From: Pleurostoma richardsiae
Taxonomy: Eukaryota > Ascomycota > Sordariomycetes > Calosphaeriales > Pleurostomataceae
Length of the DNA stretch: 64,000 bases
NCBI GenBank assembly: GCA_030052745.1
Contig: JANBVO010000007.1
Location: 434,001-498,000, forward strand
Direction of reading: 5' to 3'
In this document: positions 32,841 through 43,616 of the stretch, piece by piece
Layout of the letters: every line of letters begins with the position of its first letter
How positions within the stretch are numbered: position 1 is the first letter of the stretch
The notes under the pieces: model-generated
The model's input: the letters and a program-made list of their open reading frames with translations, nothing else
Told to the model about the DNA's origin: nothing
Databases searched by the model: none
Position numbers and translations under genes: made by a program

Positions 32841-34564
32841 ATGCGTGCCTCGTCTCTCCTTCTATCAATCTCTCCTCTTGTTTCTGCTTTTACTCACCCG
32901 GGCCTTCTTGTTGCCGACCAAGACATCGATCGTGCAAAGGAGAAGATTGCCGCCGGTGAAGATCCCTGGCTCAGTTCCTGGAACAAGCTCACCAGTCTCG
33001 TCTACTCGAGCGCATCCTATACCAACAATGCCGTGAGTAACGTCTCCCGAATTGCCACGGGCGACTATGTGGCCAACGCCGACTTGCTGTGGCACGATGC
33101 CGCTGCAGCCTTCAACCTTGCTCTCCGTTGGAAGATCTCCGGAAACACTTCCTATGCAGATACGGCTGCAAAGATCTTGGTGGCATGGGGTGAGACCCTG
33201 GAGTCAATCGGCGGTGCGGACGAGGCATATCTCCTGGCCGGCTTACAGGGTTACGAGCTGGCCAATGCTGGTGAACTGTTGCGGGATTATGCCCCTTTCG
33301 CCGAAAATGGCCTGTCAACATTCTCGACTATGCTGGCAAACATCTTCCTGCCGATGAACATCGACTTCCTCAATCATGTGCTGGGATCGGAGCACAATGT
33401 GAAGCATTTCTTCGCAAACTGGGAGCTGGCCAACTTAGCCTCGGCCCTGGCTATTGCCGTGCTTAACGACAACCAGACAGCTTGGGACTTCTCCATCGAC
33501 TACTTCAAGAATGGTGTCGGAAATGGTGCCGTCAACAATGCCATCACAAACATTGTGGAGGAGCCCGGTACGGGCAAGCCCCTGGGCCAGGGCCAGGAAT
33601 CGGGTCGCGACCAAGGACACTCGGCTCTTGACTTTCAGCTTCTGGCGGCCATCGGGCAGCAAGGCTGGAACCAAGGAGAGGATCTGTTTGGCTACAATGA
33701 CAGCCGGATTCTGCGTGGGTGAGTCACTTACGGCCTGCTATTGTGCACTCATGGATTTCACCTTACCCTCTTTTCATTGCCGTGGGGGGTTGGAGCGGAT
33801 GGAAGGTCGCAGTCCTGATGCGGAACCTATTCTAACTACATGCCTTGGACAGAGCTGAGTACTTCGCCCGGTATAACCTGGGCAACGACGTCCCTTTCGA
33901 GCCGTATACCAACGGCATTGTCAGTTACACCAACATCAGTTCGGCGTCACGTGGTGCCATCCGACCGACCTGGGAACTGCTCTATAACCACTATGTCAAC
34001 GTCAAGGGCGTCGAAGCACCCTGGACGGCAGACTACCTGAACAAGACCCTCGACTACTTTGGAGGGTTCGAAGGCGGTGCAGGTTCCTGGGGAGAAGGTT
34101 CCGGTCACTATGATGGATTGGGTTGGGGCTCATTGCTCTACCATCAAGACGGATCGGAGAACGCCACTTCTAGTTCTAACCTCGCTACTTCTACGTCCGT
34201 CTCTTCCAGGTTGACTGTGTCGGTTTCGACCTCTACTCACAGTTCCGCGAGCACCGTGTCGACGACCTCCACCGAACCTTCTACGTCTGCCCAGAGCTCG
34301 ACAAGCATCGCGTCACCAATCTCTACATCCTCGTCTGATGACAGTTCAACTATCATCGTATCACCAATCTCCACCACACTACTGACAATTCGCGTCTCCT
34401 CCACGAATGCCCCCAGCACGTCGAGCAGTTCAAGTACTGCTTCGATTAGCGCTTCAAGAACAACTCCTGCGCCTCACCATTCCTTCGAGCATCAGCCGCC
34501 CAGCAACAGCACCTTGGAATCCTTCGGCAGACCGGCAAACCACGAGCAGCATGGTTGCCTCTGA
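32841..34564 (+). CDS. Secreted alginate-lyase-like protein with Ser/Thr-rich tail, 529 aa
   Basis: Likely extracellular polysaccharide lyase of the chondroitin AC/alginate lyase fold (alginate_lyase domain type). Two exons, 32841-33718 and 33853-34564, with a 134-bp intron. The N-terminus MRASSLLLSISPLVSA looks like a cleaved signal peptide. The body has HPGLLVADQDIDRAK, NHVLGSEHNVKHFFANWE and ESGRDQGHSALDFQLLAAIG, where the conserved Asn, His and Arg residues expected of this fold lie. From about residue 435 the protein becomes an almost pure Ser/Thr linker, likely heavily O-glycosylated. The 3' end is uncertain: another frame past 34564 is open and hydrophobic, so an unseen intron leading to a membrane or GPI anchor is possible. 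Confidence 0.8.
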
Positions 34565-35181
34565 AGGTGAGGGGGGTGGATTCGACATCCGTGGCCTTGG
34601 GACAAAATGGCTCTTGAACGGGGGCTTTGTATTATTTACGTGCCAACTTCTACCAGGACGACAGCCCTCTTTGCCTGCTCTGCTCTGGACCATTCTCTTA
34701 TTCTGTACATTTCTTGCCGTCTGGCTTTCTTGAACTTATTCAAGCGATCATTGGAATGAGTTTCCGCATGGAAAACCATGATCACAATCTGATTCTTAGG
34801 CTATCTTACGTCCACGCAGGTTCCATTCAGATGGAGCTGAAATGGACACAGCTCTAGCCTCAGCTTCCTTCAGATGTCACCCAGTGGGAGACTTTCGACA
34901 TTCTGATCGTGTATAATTAGTTACTGCTCGGGGTAGCAGCACCATTTATTCAAAAGCGAAAATGCGCCACTATGCAAATAGCAGCTTCCTTCCGCAAGTG
35001 ATATAGGGCCAACGGTGGTGAGTGAGCTAAGAGACGAAGTAGGCTGTGAGAGAAAATCAGTCAAGAGCGCATGTTATGTACTTTTGGAGAATTCGTAGAA
35101 TCGTAGTATTTTGAACGCGTGCCAGTATACGGCGCTTGCCCTTCAGTTTGTATCTAACATACACTTGAATGAACATGGGCC
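34565..35181. other. Intergenic, convergent 3' ends
   Basis: A 617-bp stretch between the lyase-like gene and the tail of the broken dehalogenase. No gene is supported. Confidence 0.35.
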
Positions 35182-35973
35182 TTATTTCGATGTTGTTGCT
35201 ATTATCTTCTCCGCCATCTCGACTAAAGATTCAGCCATTACATCCAGCGTCCCAAATACTTCAGTGACGTATTCTTTCTACCACACCGAGCACCAGGCCG
35301 CCTTGAATCTAGGCATTTATCTCTTAGCATGCCTCAGTGGAGGACAAACGCCCATCTAGTTAGGATCGCCTTACCCATTCTGCTTCGTTTCTGCTGTATC
35401 CCACATATGCGCCGCTGCGAACCAGGTTTCCTCGGCGCCCTCAAACTTATCCAGCAGGTATTTGTACGCTTCGGCAGCCGGCTTTCCTACGCTCAAGGAG
35501 TCAAAAAAGACGAAGTTCTCGCTGGGCACGTCTATGCTGTTGTTTGCTAGGTACCCCTGAACGCGGTTGACATCGCCAGTTGTGAACGCCCACACCGTGA
35601 AGCCTGCAGCCCTCAGCCTGGAGTGGCACTCCTGGATGGCCGGTCGTGCCTTGAGGCCACGGTAGCTGTTCACCAAGAACGAAGCGTCGTCGTCGGTCGC
35701 GAACTCGCGTGGTTCTTCCACGCCAGCCATCGAGAGGATCCGGTAGAACATGGGCTGGAAGATGGTCGAGAAGGGCATGTAGCGGCCGCAGCGGTCGAGA
35801 TAGCTGTACTCGCGCTCGGCGGCCTCTATCCACGCAAAGCCGAACAGCTTGGGCTTGATGCCCGCGGCCCTCAGCCGGTCGCCCATTCGTGCCTTGACGG
35901 CGTCGAGGAACGCATCGTAGGACACGCAGGTGCCGACCACGTCGAAGACTACGTGCTTCCCGCTTCTTGCCAT
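35182..35973 (-). pseudogene. Haloacid-dehalogenase (HAD type II) gene with premature stop
   Basis: Member of the L-2-haloacid dehalogenase-like HAD family. The ATG is at 35973; exon 1 is 35973-35375 and exon 2 begins at 35308 after a 66-bp GTAAGG...CCTAG intron. Motifs: nucleophile Asp in VVFDVVGTC, AFTTGD (motif II), SVGKPAAEAYKYLL (motif III Lys), and AAHMWD (motif IV Asp). After KAAWCSVW the frame meets TAG at 35280-35278. Beyond it the same frame stays family-like for about 31 codons (KEYVTEVFGTLDVMAES and onward) to a natural TAA at 35184-35182. The stop therefore removes the last helix or so of a protein of about 241 residues. All catalytic residues lie before the stop, so a 209-residue product might still fold. 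It could be a recent null allele or a sequencing error. Confidence 0.8.
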
Positions 35974-36562
35974 GATCACTTGTCCACGGTGACATCTAGC
36001 TGTTATTGATATATCAGAATTGCTGAGGGCAGGAGCTTATTCAACCTGCTGGATGAGAAATGCCGTATAATTGCTTCCAGTCCGTTCCGGTCGGTATCCC
36101 GCCGCTGATTGCGTTGACTTCCGTTTTATCATCCGATGAGGACGGACCGGCCCGGTGCTCTTGGCGTGACGAGGCACGCTGGTATGGTGTCACGGGTGAC
36201 AGCAAGTTGATTGATCCCGTAGAGCGTTACTTCGACAGACTAATTCAGAGGCACTTCCGTGATTGGGAGGGGTCAGGGGCGTAGGCGGATGGGGTCTGGG
36301 CGGGAATCATGGGGCTGAACCTCGGACTTCATGCCGTACGTGGGCGAGCGTCCTGGGAGACCTGGATAATCCGTCTGCGCCGGCTTCAACTCCCATATTC
36401 CTCGCATCTAAGGCTCTCGTAGATATAGTTAATGGCAGGAAGTACGAAGAGGCAGGGTTGCCGTTCATCTCCGAGCCGACTCAGAAGAGGCTAGAGCGAC
36501 AGGAATGAGCTGCTCCATATCCAATCAATCCAATCAACTAGACTGGATGGAACAGGTCTCGC
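35974..36562. other. Intergenic upstream of the dehalogenase
   Basis: A 589-bp gap upstream of the dehalogenase and downstream of a regulator gene, both minus strand. Short plus-strand open frames show no resemblance to any family. Confidence 0.35.
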
Positions 36563-38521
36563 CTAGGGCCATGTGCGCATTGATTCGTCCCATAAAGGGG
36601 AGAGCTCCTGGACATAGTCCCAATAAGCATCCCAGTCCATCTCACCCAGCTCATCGAGTGACAAGGTCGCATTATCCCCAGCATTGTGGGCATTACTGTC
36701 CAGAGAAACAGACGGGGCTGAAGGAACCCGAGCACTCCAGACCACTGGTCCGTCAGGGAACAGAAGGCTGCGTAACTTCGCCGTGGTCGCGATCTCCGAC
36801 GCCTGGCGCCCCAGCTCGATGTCTGCCAGCATTCTGTCACTGAAGGCACGCGTGACATGGTCTAGGACGGGGCGGAGTGTATCCAAACACACTCCCACAT
36901 CCGGCCAGGACTCGCTTAGCTTTTCAAGAAGCAACAAGGTATCTGGTACAAGAACGGAAAGAATGTGTCTCGCCCGTTGCCTTAGAGGCTCATGATCTCT
37001 CAGCGACCAGCATGCCTCTATCATCACAACGGCGGCTTCGAACAGGATATGAACGCCATGCCAAGGATAAAACAGCCGCCGCCGCCTTATTTGGCGCTGG
37101 TAATCCTCTACAAGAAGAGTGCATGCGTCGAAGCAGGTTTCTCGATCCTCTGGTGTCCGGGTCCCCAGCCTCGGCGTCGGCCGATAGAGCCTCGCCTTCA
37201 AGTAGCCGTAGTTGACGAACCTGAACTCCAGCATCTGGTACTTCTGGAACTGCTCTGACCCTTCCAGCCACTCCTCGAGGCGGCGGTTGACGTCCACAAA
37301 CCATTCATCAAAATCGCTGTCCGCGTCCTCAGCCACTTCTTCTTGAAGCCAGAGAATGCGGTGGATCTCCGTTTCTAGTGCTCGAAGTCGATACAGGTGG
37401 ATTGCCGACTTGTATTTCGTATTCTTCTCGGCATCAGCATCTCGAGGGACCGTTCCGCACTCCTGGGGGATAGCAAGTGGAAGCCTGAGGATCGTAGAAA
37501 GTGACCTCTCGATGCCAAGAGTGACATGAAGGAGTTGATTTCGGAGTTTGGCTTCGTCTTCGCCTTCGCCTTGCAAAGTTTCAGCAGAGGACTGTCTGTT
37601 CAATCCCAGCTCAAGCATGACTCGGCTGGCAGTCCAGATGCACATCCAGTTATCGACTTTTGCGGGATTAAGGTTGCCGTAATGACCAAGCAGACAACAG
37701 ATTTGCAGCCTTTGGATTCCCGTCACGCGAGAGGCAAGTCGCAGGTGCTGAAGTGAGGTGGAGAAGAAGGCGTCTGACGCCATCCTGGCTTGTGACTCGT
37801 TCTTCCATGTCAGGGTAAGAGAAGACATGGCCAGGACGATGAACACAACGAAGTAATCGAAATGGGTCAGTCCAGATTCCGGCGGGATCCCCTTGGTAAG
37901 TACTCGGTCAGTGTCTCCGTCGTGAGCGGAGAGGACTTTAGCGAGAACATGGCGGAGCCAATGCTCTTGGATACAGGGGTACTGCGGAAGATGTATGTTT
38001 GCATAGTTGCTGACCATTGTTTCGAGAGCTGCAGAGGGAATCCGTCCAAGATTCGTCCGGCCTGTTGAAGGTGTGGGTGATGGTCGTGGTTCACGATGAC
38101 CGCCGGATCGTGACGGGCTGGCACGAGTCGGCAGAAGAGGAGGACAGCTAGGACGTAGGAAGAAGGACGGTGAGAATGGGGAAAGGAAGAATGGCTGCGG
38201 CGTCCCCGCGTCGGATAGTAGGGTCCCGCGGGCAAGCTTCGACGTCAAGGCCGTTGCGGCGTTGCTAGGCGAATGTTGCAGTTCGTCGACGCGGCGCTCC
38301 AGATCCGCGACCTCGTCCTCGAGGGCCCGCACAAGACTGCGCGGTAGCTCATGGGAGCCGCTCGCCTCGCCGCGGCAGACTGCTCCTGCTTTGACGCACG
38401 CGCTGCAGGATGGGTAGCCTGCATCGCACTTTGTCTTGCGCTTCTTACACCTCGCGCAGACCTTGGATGACCTCCGGCCGGAGCCGGCAAGCTGCAACGC
38501 GATATCGCGCGAGTTGTCCAT
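36563..38521 (-). CDS. Zn2Cys6 transcription factor with fungal-specific TF domain, 652 aa
   Basis: Nuclear DNA-binding regulator. The binuclear zinc cluster is complete: Cys22, 25, 32, 39, 42 and 49 in the C-x2-C-x6-C-x6-C-x2-C-x6-C pattern. A short coiled coil (ALEDEVADLERRVDEL) follows for dimerisation. The middle-homology region (about 190-560) includes FVVFIVLAMSSLTL and CIWTASRVMLELGLNRQ. The first in-frame ATG is at 38521; the frame is open upstream to 38608 without an ATG. The model is intronless. It is divergent from a second Zn2Cys6 gene 369 bp away and is followed by the HAD gene on the same strand. It may control adjacent catabolic genes; the target is unknown. Confidence 0.9.
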   Translation of the reverse strand: MDNSRDIALQLAGSGRRSSKVCARCKKRKTKCDAGYPSCSACVKAGAVCRGEASGSHELPRSLVRALEDEVADLERRVDELQHSPSNAATALTSKLARGTLLSDAGTPQPFFLSPFSPSFFLRPSCPPLLPTRASPSRSGGHREPRPSPTPSTGRTNLGRIPSAALETMVSNYANIHLPQYPCIQEHWLRHVLAKVLSAHDGDTDRVLTKGIPPESGLTHFDYFVVFIVLAMSSLTLTWKNESQARMASDAFFSTSLQHLRLASRVTGIQRLQICCLLGHYGNLNPAKVDNWMCIWTASRVMLELGLNRQSSAETLQGEGEDEAKLRNQLLHVTLGIERSLSTILRLPLAIPQECGTVPRDADAEKNTKYKSAIHLYRLRALETEIHRILWLQEEVAEDADSDFDEWFVDVNRRLEEWLEGSEQFQKYQMLEFRFVNYGYLKARLYRPTPRLGTRTPEDRETCFDACTLLVEDYQRQIRRRRLFYPWHGVHILFEAAVVMIEACWSLRDHEPLRQRARHILSVLVPDTLLLLEKLSESWPDVGVCLDTLRPVLDHVTRAFSDRMLADIELGRQASEIATTAKLRSLLFPDGPVVWSARVPSAPSVSLDSNAHNAGDNATLSLDELGEMDWDAYWDYVQELSPLWDESMRTWP

Positions 38522-38890
38522 GGCAGAGGAAATGAGCGGCCTGTCAGTCGTAGTGGGTGACAGCGGGGGTTCGGTGGGCGGAGACTCGCATATCTCCTCA
38601 CATCCCACCTCGACAAATCCCGGTTAATCATTGACGATAAGCCGCCGACTCCTTAGAGAGGGGGGCGAACAGGATTCGGTGGGGCTAGGATGAGGAAAAC
38701 CGGCGGCGCAGAAAGCCGACCATGCATGGCGCAGACTCATAAAGGTAAGACTAACTAGCAGCCGATATCAACCTTGTTGCGGAGACCTCCGAGGTTGCTG
38801 CTCGACGTCGACGAACTCTCCGAATAGGTAGCTATTTGCAGCTGCCCCTGACTACCGCCATATTCCGCGCAACGAGTAAAGCCCGACGGC
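38522..38890. promoter_or_regulatory. Shared promoter between two Zn2Cys6 regulators
   Basis: A 369-bp gap between the ATGs of two divergent regulators, short enough for shared control. CGG triplets, the half-sites such proteins usually bind, occur here (for example cggcggcg near 38700-38710), but GC-rich DNA makes that weak evidence. Confidence 0.4.
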
Positions 38891-40589
38891 ATGCTGAAGA
38901 CGTGCACGCGCTGCCGGTCTAGGCGCATCAAGGTACGCTATTTTGCAATTACTTGACTCCGAGCTGGGATGCCTGTTTGCTAATCTGCGCCTTGACGCGC
39001 GTGGGAGTAGTGTGACGCCCAGCTGCCAGCGTGCCAGAGTTGTGACAAGGCAGGGCTACCGTGCTCCTTCCACGATCCCATCCTCCAAGAAGATATACCC
39101 CGTAGTTATATCAAGAGTTTATACGACCGGATTGACGAGTTGACGGCTGTCGTCGCAGTTCATCAGTCTGGGGCCGGGATCCGGAGCTCTGCAACGGAAG
39201 TTCTTGCAGAACCTTTTCACTATGTTATTCCCACTCGATCACGCCAATGTCTGGTGATAGGACCTTCACCGCCGGTGGTGATCGGGAATTGTACCATCAG
39301 CAAGTTATTACAGCTAGGCGTTCGAATGGGGCCGGCATCCGTAGCATTAGGGGCTACGGATAAGGACGTGTGGCCGCTGAATACGACCCCGTCAAAGGCC
39401 GACAAGGCTGATCTCGCTCCCAGTACCGTCCGGCTCCTCCTGGCGCACTACACACGATGCATTGAGCCGGTGTATCCCATGCAACTGGAGTTCACCGAGG
39501 ATATGGAAACCAACCTTCGGCATGTAGGAGGCAGCGGTCAGTGCATCGCTCTCATGGCCTGTGCCATCGCCGCCACCCACAAGAGTTACCATTGCGCTGG
39601 ATGGAAGCTCATCGCCAGATCCTGTCGGGAGTGGGCCGGAGAGCTTGCCAAGCCACTCGTAGAGAAACGCGGTGATCATTCAATCACCGTGCTCCTCCTA
39701 CTCATCATCTACGAGCTGGCGGACCCAGTCAGGGGCCTGATCTGGGAATTATTATCGGTCACCATTCAGTCATGCCTTGAACTGGGATGGCACCGCGCAG
39801 TTGGCGATGATGGCGACGACAGAGCTAGTGTGAGTCCGCAAAGGACCGCGGTGACTGGCAAGCCTACTGCCGAGGGTCTTGATTCAGCGACAAAGCTTAG
39901 GCTTTTATCTGTTCTCGTCAGCATCGAGAGGTATATTCATTCGCCCGAGCTTTCACTTAACGGTTGGCAGCTGCTAATTCTTCCAAAGGCCTCTATGCGT
40001 TCTTTCCCAGCGCCCAGGAATGCTTGCGGGCACTCTACCTTCCAGGCAGTCTCACGTTGATCTCACATATAAGGGCTATCAGCAGGTCATTGAATCACTC
40101 TTCTCGGACACGTCTACGGCTCATCCAGGGTCGTGTCCAGCATCTGATCAATATTCAGATGTCCTCAAGACACTACAACTTATGGACCCCTCTGAACCGA
40201 TGTCTCACGAAGCATGGCTCCTGCTTCACCCCTTGCTTATACAGCACACAGCTTGCGATTCCTGCTCCTCTTTCTCTTCAAAAGCAGTAACACTCAAGGT
40301 GTCTGGACTGCATGCCCGCGTTATCCACGAAGCTTGCCTATTGATAGATACTGCGCACGCCCTCCTCGGTTCGGAGGATGTTTTCCTGCCGCCCATGTTT
40401 GCCGCTTATCGTTCGTTCATGGGTGGCTGCGTCCTGGTGACAGCTGTAGCTGCCGGTTGGCCAGGGACAGGACAGCACTGGCGAGCCCTTCTCAAATGCT
40501 CTGAAGTCCTGTCTTTCACCGCGCCGCTTTGGAAAGGCGGCAGAGACTATTACGACGTATACCGCCAAATAACACTTGGTGTTCAATGA
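38891..40589 (+). CDS. Zn2Cys6 transcription factor, 520 aa
   Basis: A second zinc-cluster regulator. Three exons: 38891-38932, 39011-39930, 39989-40589 (521 codons with stop). The first intron (78 bp) splits the zinc cluster; splicing gives Cys5, 8, 15, 22, 25 and 32 (CTRCRSRRIK then CDAQLPAC). A fungal-specific TF domain follows, with YTRCIEPVYPM, IYELADPVRGLIWELLSVTIQSCLELGWHR (read in parts) and, after the last splice, DLTYKGYQQVIESLF. The second intron (39931-39988) is less certain because its flanks are poorly conserved, but it restores the frame. It lies directly upstream of the CYP504-like gene on the same strand and is a candidate regulator of it. Confidence 0.8.
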
Positions 40590-40875
40590 AATAATGGTGT
40601 AAGTTAGATGTATTGGCCACGAGTCTACGCGGATCGTCTTTATCTTACAGCGATAGGTATCGGATTTCGGAAAAGAGCGGCGGCTAGTTGCTACTGGACT
40701 CGCATTTCCGACTCTTTCAACCCACACTTGACTTGCGGAACCGCGCCTTATCGCGAGTCTCCACTATCAAAGCATTATTAAGAAGCATGCGCCTGCTCTA
40801 GCGTAGTGTGTAAAGCTGCGATAGGCGTGCCTCCTTGATTCCGGACAATACGAAGAGCAGGCACCCATTTACGCC
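40590..40875. other. Intergenic, P450 promoter
   Basis: A 286-bp gap between the regulator and the P450 start. No recognised element. Confidence 0.3.
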
Positions 40876-42795
40876 ATGGACGTCACAAGCTTCCTTCAGC
40901 TGCAGCTTTCCCGCCTCACTAACGTCGGGTTGCTATTGCTGATCCTGACGGCCATCGTTGCCGCGGCTTTTCTGTACCTTCGCTTTTTCTATGTCGACAT
41001 AGGCAGCATCCAGGGAATACCAGAAGTTCCGGGCGCATCACTACTTCACGGACACATCTATCAGCTCGGAAACGATCATTCAACCACCTTGCAGCAATGG
41101 GCTAAACAGTATGAATGGCCGATCTTCCAGATCAGGCTCGGAAACCGCAGGGTGGTTGTTTTGAATGGGTTTGACGTCGCCAGAGATTGGATCGTTGCCA
41201 ACCAAGCACACACAATTGACAGGCCGCTTTTCTACACCTTTCACGGCGTTGTCTCAAAAACGTCTGGTAAGTTTAGTCCAGAGAAGCAAATATAGCACCA
41301 ATGATATGTCATCAGCGGAACTAATAGGAGTGTTCAGCATCAACCATCGGCACCAATCCGTGGAATGAGAGAACCAAGAAACAGAGACGAGTCGTTGGTT
41401 CCTTGACGACAGCACCGGCAATCAAGAGGCTTGTCCCAATGTTAGACCTTGAGACATCCGACATGATTTCCAGCATATTCAGCGACAGCGAGGCTGGCTC
41501 TAGGGAGCTGATGCCTCATATATATCAGAAGAGATTATCTCTAAATATTGTCCTGATGTTCTGCTACGGCAGGCGATTCGAAGACATCCACGACCCTTTG
41601 CTTCACAATATTCTCAATGACGCCTCTATTATTTCGAGGTATGTGAGGGGCGCAACCCATCCTTCCGCCAGAAAGGTGTCTTTTCTTTTTGGTCTCTAAA
41701 TAACCGTACAGTTTCCGGTCAACCAACTCAAACGCGCAGGATTACGTTCCATATCTACGGCACTCTTTGTTGCAGGACAAGAAGAGGATGCAAGTAGCAG
41801 CAGAAGTCAGGGCGCGCCGAGACAAGTGGCTCGAGGTACTTCTTGAAGAAGTCAAGGACAACATCGCGTCTGGAACAGCCGCCAACTGCGTCGCAGCGGG
41901 CCTTCTGACAGACAAGGACGAAAAACTAACCAAATGTGAGTGCAGTCCATTCTCAATTGTATATCTTTTTTTGAACATGTTGGGAAGCAGTTTCTGACTT
42001 GCTCTGGCTGATAAAGTGGACGTTCGCACAATTCTGGGCGGCCTTATGTCCGGCGGGTTTGAAACGGTCTTTGCAACTGCCATCGCGGGCATTGCATACT
42101 TGTCAAGTCCAGAGGGCCAGTTACTGCAAGAGAAGGCGTATAACAATATCATTAAAGCATACGGTACTGCCGAAGACGCCTTTGAACAGGCTGTGGCAGA
42201 AGAAAAGTCTGAGTACATGGTAGCCTTCGTTCGGGAGACTCTGCGTCACTATCCGCCCCTTCACTTGTTGCCGCCTCGGCAGACGATCGATGACTTTCAA
42301 TGGGGCACAGCCAAGATTCCTAAGGGGGTGATGATACTGGTCAATTGTCAAGCAGCAAATCACGGTGAGTATCCCGTCCTCAGGATCTCGGCCTGGAAGT
42401 GTTGCTGAGCTTGCATAGACCCAGCTGTTTACGGCCCCGACGCCGACCTGTTCCGTCCGGAGCGGTGGTTGGAAGCAGGCGCTTCACAAAAAGTACCGGC
42501 GCCTTACCAGTGGGCGTTCGGAGGCGGATCGCGTGTTTGCACGGCGGTCAACTTCTCAAACAGGATCCTCTACAGCATCTTTGTGCGACTAATCGTAACA
42601 TTCAAAATCCGACAGAGCGAAGCTGAGAAGCCCTCCATCGACCACGTCGCGTATAACAGAAACACGGCCGCTCAGAGTGCGATCCCCAAGGATTTCAAGG
42701 CATTCTTCGAGCTTCGAGACAGGTGCTCTTTTGAGGCGTGTATGGAAAGGTCGAGAAAGAATACGGAAGATGTGACCAATGGCATGATCAGATGA
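40876..42795 (+). CDS. Cytochrome P450, CYP504-like (phenylacetate hydroxylase type), 546 aa
   Basis: Membrane-anchored monooxygenase resembling fungal phenylacetate 2-hydroxylases (PhacA/PhacB, CYP504). Five exons: 40876-41266, 41338-41638, 41712-41935, 42017-42364, 42419-42795 (547 codons with stop). One N-terminal membrane helix (about 17-37) precedes IQGIPEVPGA and FQIRLGNRRVVVLNGFD. IDRPLFYTFHGVVS is strongly CYP504-like. The I-helix motif is GGFETVFAT, ExxR is RETLR, and FRPERW follows. The haem loop FGGGSRVCTAVNFSNR has Cys462, but the residues after it are Thr-Ala rather than the usual hydrophobic-Gly. It is followed on the same strand by an amino-acid permease, suggesting use of an aromatic amino acid or its acid. 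Substrate assignment is tentative. Confidence 0.87.
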
Positions 42796-43616
42796 TAAAA
42801 GGAGGATTGGCCCATGACAGGAGATCTATCAGCATAAAGTCATCATGGCTGAAGAGTTCAATCTCTGAGATTCAGGAGATATATAGAGGGGTCGGTGTCT
42901 AATATAGCGGGCACTCGTAATTGAGCAGGCGAAGTATCCAGATGCTGGCGTGATGAAAGAACTTTCCAGCATTTGTTATGGCACATTAGGAGCATACATG
43001 GACAGTAGTATTTCGAGCGTAATATGTTCGATCTACTCATTCTGGAAGTCGCTGTACGGTTGTGCCGTGGCAGGTTGATTCCCTCTAGGTGTTCCACAAC
43101 CTCCACTCGTATTTAGTGACCGTGAACTCACCGTTAGGAAATATTCCCTCTTCGGGCTTCAGCGGACCCCCCAAATGCACATCGGGTGTTCCCCTTATCT
43201 CCCACCTTCGGGACGAACTAGCTGTGGGTCGACGATCTTGTCGGCAACGCGCGTGTTCGGAGCTAAACTTGTGGCATCCCACTGTAGCTAGACCAGCAAA
43301 GGCAGTTCAGGGCAATCCCGGCTCCACACACTTCGCGGGGTTTACGGTGTCGGAAAGCAGCGCTATCACTCCGACTGTCGGACGCTGATTTCCGCGGGAG
43401 GACTCGCAGGCCCTTATCAGCAACTCTTTACTTATCACGATTCAGCGGTGATGGTCACGTCGCCTCGTTAGGTAATATTAGTATAAAGTACCGGTGGGAT
43501 GGGTGGCCATCCGTCCCAAGCAGCCGTGCAGTCACCGCGAGTGATCCTTTCTTCATTCTTCGAAGATCAGTACGGCAGCAGCACTAAGGGCAGAGGAAAT
43601 TGGCGCAGGACGCACG
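42796..43616. other. Intergenic, permease promoter
   Basis: An 821-bp gap. Small open frames on both strands show no family match. It presumably contains the permease promoter. Confidence 0.35.

Noticed and set aside
17700-33000. Classical secondary-metabolite cluster
   Set aside because: Methyltransferase, SDR, monooxygenase and transporters are present, but no PKS, NRPS, terpene synthase or prenyltransferase is found in the window.
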